Below, one piece after another: positions 7,476 to 10,278 of a DNA stretch of 10,278 nt. Each line of letters starts with the position of its first letter. Within the stretch, counting starts at the first letter, position 1. A program made the position numbers and the translations under genes. The stretch comes from Acidimicrobiales bacterium. GTDB taxonomy: Bacteria; Actinomycetota; Acidimicrobiia; Acidimicrobiales; RAAP-2. The stretch spans positions 1 to 10,278 of the forward strand of contig JADGOF010000050.1 in assembly GCA_017883105.1 (NCBI GenBank), written 5' to 3'. Below the pieces are notes generated by a model that saw only the letters and a list, made by a program, of their open reading frames with translations, was not told the DNA's origin and made no database searches.

Positions 7476-8824
7476 TCCCCGACGTGGACCCCTGGCCATC
7501 CGAGCCGGCGTCGCCCTCGAGGACCTGCACGGTCCGGGGCGGGGCGTCCCTGCACGGCAGCTTGCCCGTACCCGGCGACAAGTCCATCTCCCACCGGGCC
7601 CTGCTGCTCGCCGCCCTGGCCGAGGGAACCTCCACGATCACCGGACTGTCGGGCGGTGACGACGTGGCCCGCACGGTCCTCGCCGTGGTGGCCATGGGAG
7701 CCGAGGTGGATGGGCACGGCCCGGTGGTCACCGTGGGCGGCGGACGGTCGAAGCTGTTGGCGCCCACCCACCAGGTCGACCTGGGCAACTCGGGCACCGG
7801 CATACGTCTGGTGGCCGGGGTGGCCGCCACCCTCTCCGGAGTCACCTCCCTGACCGGGGACGCCTCGCTGCGAGGACGGCCGATGGACCGGGTGGCCGCA
7901 CCGCTGCGCCAGATGGGGGCCCGGGTGGACGGCCGGGGCGAACGCTGCCTGCCGCCCCTCGTCATCACCGGCGGTGCACTGCACGGGATCGAGTACACGC
8001 CCCCCATGGCCAGCGCCCAGGTCAAGTCGGCCATCCTGCTCGCCGCCCTCGATGCGGACGGGGAGACGGTGGTGCGTGAGCCGGTGGCCACCCGGGCCCA
8101 CACCGAGGAGATGCTGGCTGCCGCCGGTGCCGACATCTCGGTGGAGCCGGTCGGGACCGGACGAGTGGTGCGGGTCCGGCGGAGCACCCTGCGGCCCGGG
8201 TCCTTCGTGGTGCCCGGTGACCCCTCCCAGGCCGCCTTCTGGGTGGTGGGGGGAGTGGTCGTGCCCGACAGCCTGGTGACGGTGACCGGAATCCACCTGG
8301 GCGCGAAGCGCGTGGGCTTCCTCGCCGTGCTGCGGCGGATGGGCGCCCGCATCGAGGTCGCCGATACGGCCAAAGGCACCGGATCGGTCACCAGCCGCAC
8401 CTCGCAGCTCGCCGGGACGGTCATCGAGTCGTCGGAGATCCCCTCCCTCGACGAAGTGCCGATCCTGGCCGTGGCCGCGGCCCGGGCCCAGGGCACCACC
8501 CGGTTCCGCGATGTGGGCGAGCTCCGGGTGAAGGAGTCGGACCGCCTCCTCGGCACCGTCGAACTGGTCACCGCCTTCGGCGGCCATGCCGCCGTCGAGG
8601 GCGACGATCTCGTCGTGACCGGCTCCTCCGGAACCTGGCATGCCGGTCAGATCGATGCCCGGGGCGACCATCGCATGGCCATGGCCGCGGCTATCGCCGG
8701 TGCCGCGTGCCCGAAGGGAGACGAGGTGACCACCATCACCGGGTGGGAGTCGGTGGCCACCAGCTACCCGGGGTTCGCCGAGGATCTCGAACGGCTGCAG
8801 GCCGGCGGCGGATCCTCTTCATGA
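7472..8824 (+). CDS. aroA: 3-phosphoshikimate 1-carboxyvinyltransferase (EPSP synthase), class II-like
   Basis: AroA transfers the enolpyruvyl group of PEP to shikimate 3-phosphate, making EPSP, the precursor of chorismate. The 450-residue protein carries PVPGDKSISHRA at 32-43 (catalytic Lys37), GNSGTGIR at 105-112, RPMDRV at 136-141, MASAQVKSA at 179-187, RAHTE at 208-212, VPGDPSQAAF at 247-256, SLDEVPILAVAAA at 325-337 (catalytic Asp), ELRVKESDR at 350-358 and DHRMAMA at 399-405. PGDKS, SAQxKS and RxHxE are class II motifs. The fourth, NxTR, is replaced by GAKR (277-280). The position equivalent to E. coli Gly96 is Gly (108), as in most enzymes not selected for glyphosate resistance. The GTG start overlaps the tyrA stop (GTGA) and gives about 20 residues before the fold, so a slightly later start is possible. 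The stop overlaps cmk (ATGA). Confidence 0.95.
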   Translation: MIPDVDPWPSEPASPSRTCTVRGGASLHGSLPVPGDKSISHRALLLAALAEGTSTITGLSGGDDVARTVLAVVAMGAEVDGHGPVVTVGGGRSKLLAPTHQVDLGNSGTGIRLVAGVAATLSGVTSLTGDASLRGRPMDRVAAPLRQMGARVDGRGERCLPPLVITGGALHGIEYTPPMASAQVKSAILLAALDADGETVVREPVATRAHTEEMLAAAGADISVEPVGTGRVVRVRRSTLRPGSFVVPGDPSQAAFWVVGGVVVPDSLVTVTGIHLGAKRVGFLAVLRRMGARIEVADTAKGTGSVTSRTSQLAGTVIESSEIPSLDEVPILAVAAARAQGTTRFRDVGELRVKESDRLLGTVELVTAFGGHAAVEGDDLVVTGSSGTWHAGQIDARGDHRMAMAAAIAGAACPKGDEVTTITGWESVATSYPGFAEDLERLQAGGGSSS

Positions 8825-9453
8825 CCAGCCTCAGCGTCCACCGGAGCACCGGACCGGTGATCGCCATCGACGGTCCGGCCGGATCCGGCAAGTCGACCGT
8901 CTCACGGGAGCTCAGCGTCCGGCTCGGCGTGGAACGCCTGGACACCGGGGCGATGTACCGCGCCGTGGCCTGGGCCGCGCTCGACCAGGGCGTCGACCCG
9001 GGTGACCGGCCCGCGGTGGCCGCGGTGGCCCGGACCCTGGCTCTCTCGGTGGGCGAACGGGTCCAGGCCGACGGGGTCGACATCACCCTGGCCATCCGGG
9101 GCCCCGAGGTGAGCAGGGCGGTCTCCGCGGTCGCCGCCAATCCCGAAGTCCGCACGGTGATGGTGGAGCGCCAGCGCCAGTGGGTGGCCGAACGGGGGGG
9201 TGGGGTGGTCGAGGGACGGGACATCGGGTCGGTGGTCTTCCCCGACGCCGACCTCAAGATCTTCCTGACCGCCTCCGAGGAGGAACGGGCCCGCCGCCGT
9301 CCCGAGGAAGGGGCTGTTGCGGTGGCCCGCCGCGACCGACTCGACAGCACCCGATCGGTTTCCCCGTTGGGGATCGCCGAGGGTGCCCGGATCATCGATA
9401 CCACCGATCGGTCGGTGGCCGACATCGTAGAAGAGGTAGTGACGTGGCTGTAG
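8821..9453 (+). CDS. cmk: cytidylate kinase (CMP/dCMP kinase), short form
   Basis: Cmk phosphorylates CMP and dCMP to the diphosphates using ATP. The P-loop GPAGSGKST is at 18-26, followed by LDTGAMYRAVAWAAL (40-54), the CMP-domain segment IRGPEVSRAVSAVAANPEVR, the VEGRDIGSVVFPDADLKIFLTAS block, and RDRLDSTRSVSPL near the C-terminus. Key basic residues of these blocks are present. At 210 residues it is shorter than usual (about 225-230). The stretch between RARRR and RDRLDS, in the LID region, is only 10 residues, against about 22 in the E. coli enzyme as I recall it. The ATG at 8821 overlaps the aroA stop (ATGA) and precedes the P-loop by a normal distance. An upstream in-frame codon at 8707 lies inside aroA and is unlikely. 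The 3' end overlaps the acyltransferase gene by 10 bp. Confidence 0.93.
   Translation: MTSLSVHRSTGPVIAIDGPAGSGKSTVSRELSVRLGVERLDTGAMYRAVAWAALDQGVDPGDRPAVAAVARTLALSVGERVQADGVDITLAIRGPEVSRAVSAVAANPEVRTVMVERQRQWVAERGGGVVEGRDIGSVVFPDADLKIFLTASEEERARRRPEEGAVAVARRDRLDSTRSVSPLGIAEGARIIDTTDRSVADIVEEVVTWL
9431..9436 (+). promoter_or_regulatory. ribosome binding site for the acyltransferase gene
   Basis: AAGAGG lies 7 nt before the GTG at 9444, inside the last codons of cmk. It decides the start of the acyltransferase, whose frame stays open back to 9180 within cmk. Confidence 0.65.
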
Positions 9454-10154
9454 ACCAGGGTGGACATGCCGGCGACGCGCCACTAGAGCTCGAGGTCCGG
9501 GTCGATGCCGGCTTCACCCCGATCTACCGGCTCCTCCGGCTGCTGGTCCACGGGCTCAACCGCCTGCTGTTCCGCACCACGGTGGACGGAGCCGGCCGGG
9601 TCCCGGCCGAGGGACCGGTGATCATCGCCCCCGTGCACCGGTCGTTCATCGACTTCTTCGTGGCCTCGGAGGTTACCGACCGCAAGTTGCACTACATGGC
9701 CAAGGATAGCCTGTGGAAGCACGGCCTGTTGGCCAAGGTCCTCCCATCGGTCGGCGCCTTCCCCGTCAACCGTGAATCGGCCGACCGAGAGGCACTCCGC
9801 CGGGCCCAGCAGGTCCTCGATGCGGGAGAGGTGCTCATCCTCTTCCCCGAAGGGGAGCGACGGTCCGGACCGGTGGTCGAGGACCTCAACGAGGGGGTGG
9901 CCTTCCTGGCCGCCCGCACCGGGGCCACCGTCATCCCGGTGGGGATCGCCGGGTCTTCGTCGGTGATGCCCAAGGGCAAGCGGGTCCCTCGGCCCCAGCA
10001 CATCCATCTGGTGGTGGGAGAGCCGATCGCCGCTCCGGAGGGCACCGGCAGCGGTCGGGTCTCCCGCAGTCGGATCCATCAGCTCACCGAGGAGCTCACC
10101 GTGTCGATCCAAGACCTCTACGACCGTTCGGTCGAGGTGACCGGGCGCTACTGA
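9444..10154 (+). CDS. plsC: 1-acyl-sn-glycerol-3-phosphate acyltransferase (PlsC-like)
   Basis: The enzyme is expected to acylate lysophosphatidic acid at sn-2 to give phosphatidic acid at the inner face of the membrane. The 236-residue length is typical. The catalytic HX4D motif is HRSFID at 65-70. AFPVNRESAD (105-114) carries the second block, FPEGERR (134-140) the third, and VIPVGIAG the fourth. An N-terminal amphipathic stretch (IYRLLRLLVHGLNRLLF, about 27-43) may help membrane association. In block III the usual FPEGTR reads FPEGER, so the Thr is replaced by Glu while the Glu-Gly pair and following Arg are kept. The GTG at 9444 is chosen for its AAGAGG ribosome binding site; it overlaps cmk by 10 bp. 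The acyl acceptor is inferred from the family only; some relatives act on other lipids. Confidence 0.88.
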   Translation: MAVDQGGHAGDAPLELEVRVDAGFTPIYRLLRLLVHGLNRLLFRTTVDGAGRVPAEGPVIIAPVHRSFIDFFVASEVTDRKLHYMAKDSLWKHGLLAKVLPSVGAFPVNRESADREALRRAQQVLDAGEVLILFPEGERRSGPVVEDLNEGVAFLAARTGATVIPVGIAGSSSVMPKGKRVPRPQHIHLVVGEPIAAPEGTGSGRVSRSRIHQLTEELTVSIQDLYDRSVEVTGRY

Positions 10155-10182
10155 TCACACCAGCCGGTGCCGGCCCGGCCTA

Positions 10183-10278
10183 GATGACCAATTCCAAGGG
10201 GTCGTCAGTGATCGTAGGCAATGAGCGACCGCAGGACTGGCTGTCCGCTGTGGTGGTTGTGCCAGATGGCAGCGGTCA
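10183..10278. mobile_element. left end of a probable insertion sequence (partial)
   Basis: The stretch from about 10183 has fewer G and C than the rest of the window and contains the transposase C-terminus. An element end is expected between the acyltransferase stop (10154) and the transposase stop (10205-10207). The AT-richer segment atgaccaattcc near 10184-10195 is a candidate terminal inverted repeat. The opposite end is not in the window, so the boundary is approximate. Confidence 0.3.
10205..10278 (-). CDS. transposase C-terminus (partial, insertion sequence, possibly IS982-like)
   Basis: Reading leftwards from the right edge, one minus-strand frame gives a short peptide ending WHNHHSGQPVLRSLIAYDH and then a TGA at 10205-10207. 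The tail AAIWHN followed by RSLIAYDH resembles, from memory, the C-terminus of DDE transposases of actinobacterial insertion sequences, probably IS982-like. The local composition is less GC-rich and less wobble-biased than the neighbouring genes, which fits imported DNA. The family assignment is tentative because only 23 residues are visible and the rest lies outside the window. Orientation is convergent with the acyltransferase gene. Confidence 0.45.
   Translation of the reverse strand, partial: TAAIWHNHHSGQPVLRSLIAYDH

Noticed and set aside
6357..8671. Several minus-strand open frames of 380-416 aa opposite tyrA and aroA
   Set aside because: They lie opposite two strongly conserved enzymes, overlap each other in different frames, and have shadow-like composition rich in H, G, R and S with no recognisable motif.
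8707..8820. Upstream in-frame extension of cmk
   Set aside because: It lies inside the conserved end of aroA; the ATG at 8821 gives a normal distance to the P-loop.
9180..9443. Upstream in-frame extension of the acyltransferase
   Set aside because: The residues are a G/R-rich shadow of cmk; the GTG at 9444 with AAGAGG is better supported.
10163..10180. GC-rich repeat GCCGGTGCCGGCCCGGCC as a terminator after the acyltransferase gene
   Set aside because: It can form only about 4 bp around a 4-nt loop and has no T tract; such runs occur by chance in DNA this rich in GC.
1..10278. tRNA or rRNA genes, CRISPR arrays, riboswitches, defence or biosynthetic gene clusters
   Set aside because: I saw no tRNA-like cloverleaf sequence, no spaced direct repeats and no T-box or other leader before trpS (the leader appears to be absent). 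All genes but the YfhO-like protein and the edge transposase are standard housekeeping families.

Overview
This is a high-GC bacterial window with densely packed genes, short or overlapping junctions, frequent GTG starts and few Shine-Dalgarno sequences. Three genes instead carry a TAnnnT -10 hexamer 8-9 nt before the start codon, as in leaderless actinobacterial transcripts. The gene order (scpA-scpB-RluB-type pseudouridine synthase, then aromatic biosynthesis genes, cmk and a PlsC-type acyltransferase) also fits an actinobacterium, possibly an uncultured member of the Acidimicrobiia. The phylum is a fair inference. The class is a guess.

Layout. Positions 3-2699 (+) hold the 3' part of a large YfhO-like polytopic membrane protein that is open at the left edge. 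trpS (2686-3669, -) converges on it and the two stop codons lie within a 14-bp overlap. A 120-bp divergent intergenic region carries one leaderless-type promoter for trpS and one for scpA. From 3790 to 10154 all genes are on the + strand: scpA, scpB, an RluB/RsuA-family pseudouridine synthase, aroH-type chorismate mutase, tyrA with an ACT domain, class II aroA, cmk, and a 1-acylglycerol-3-phosphate acyltransferase (plsC-like). All junctions are overlaps or gaps of at most 46 bp. The only internal promoter candidate lies in the 46-bp gap before aroH. At the right edge, on the - strand, is the C-terminal end of what looks like an insertion-sequence transposase.

How the genes work together. ScpA and ScpB are the non-SMC subunits of the chromosome condensin, and the pseudouridine synthase modifies rRNA. 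The next transcription unit makes chorismate-derived aromatics: AroA supplies EPSP for chorismate, AroH turns chorismate into prephenate, and TyrA oxidises prephenate toward tyrosine. It ends with CMP kinase (nucleotide and phospholipid precursor supply) and an acyltransferase making phosphatidic acid. The window is essentially housekeeping. I did not find a convincing new biological system. The points most worth a second look are the repeated leaderless promoter geometry, an unusually short CMP kinase, an altered motif in AroA, and the insertion-sequence end at the right edge.
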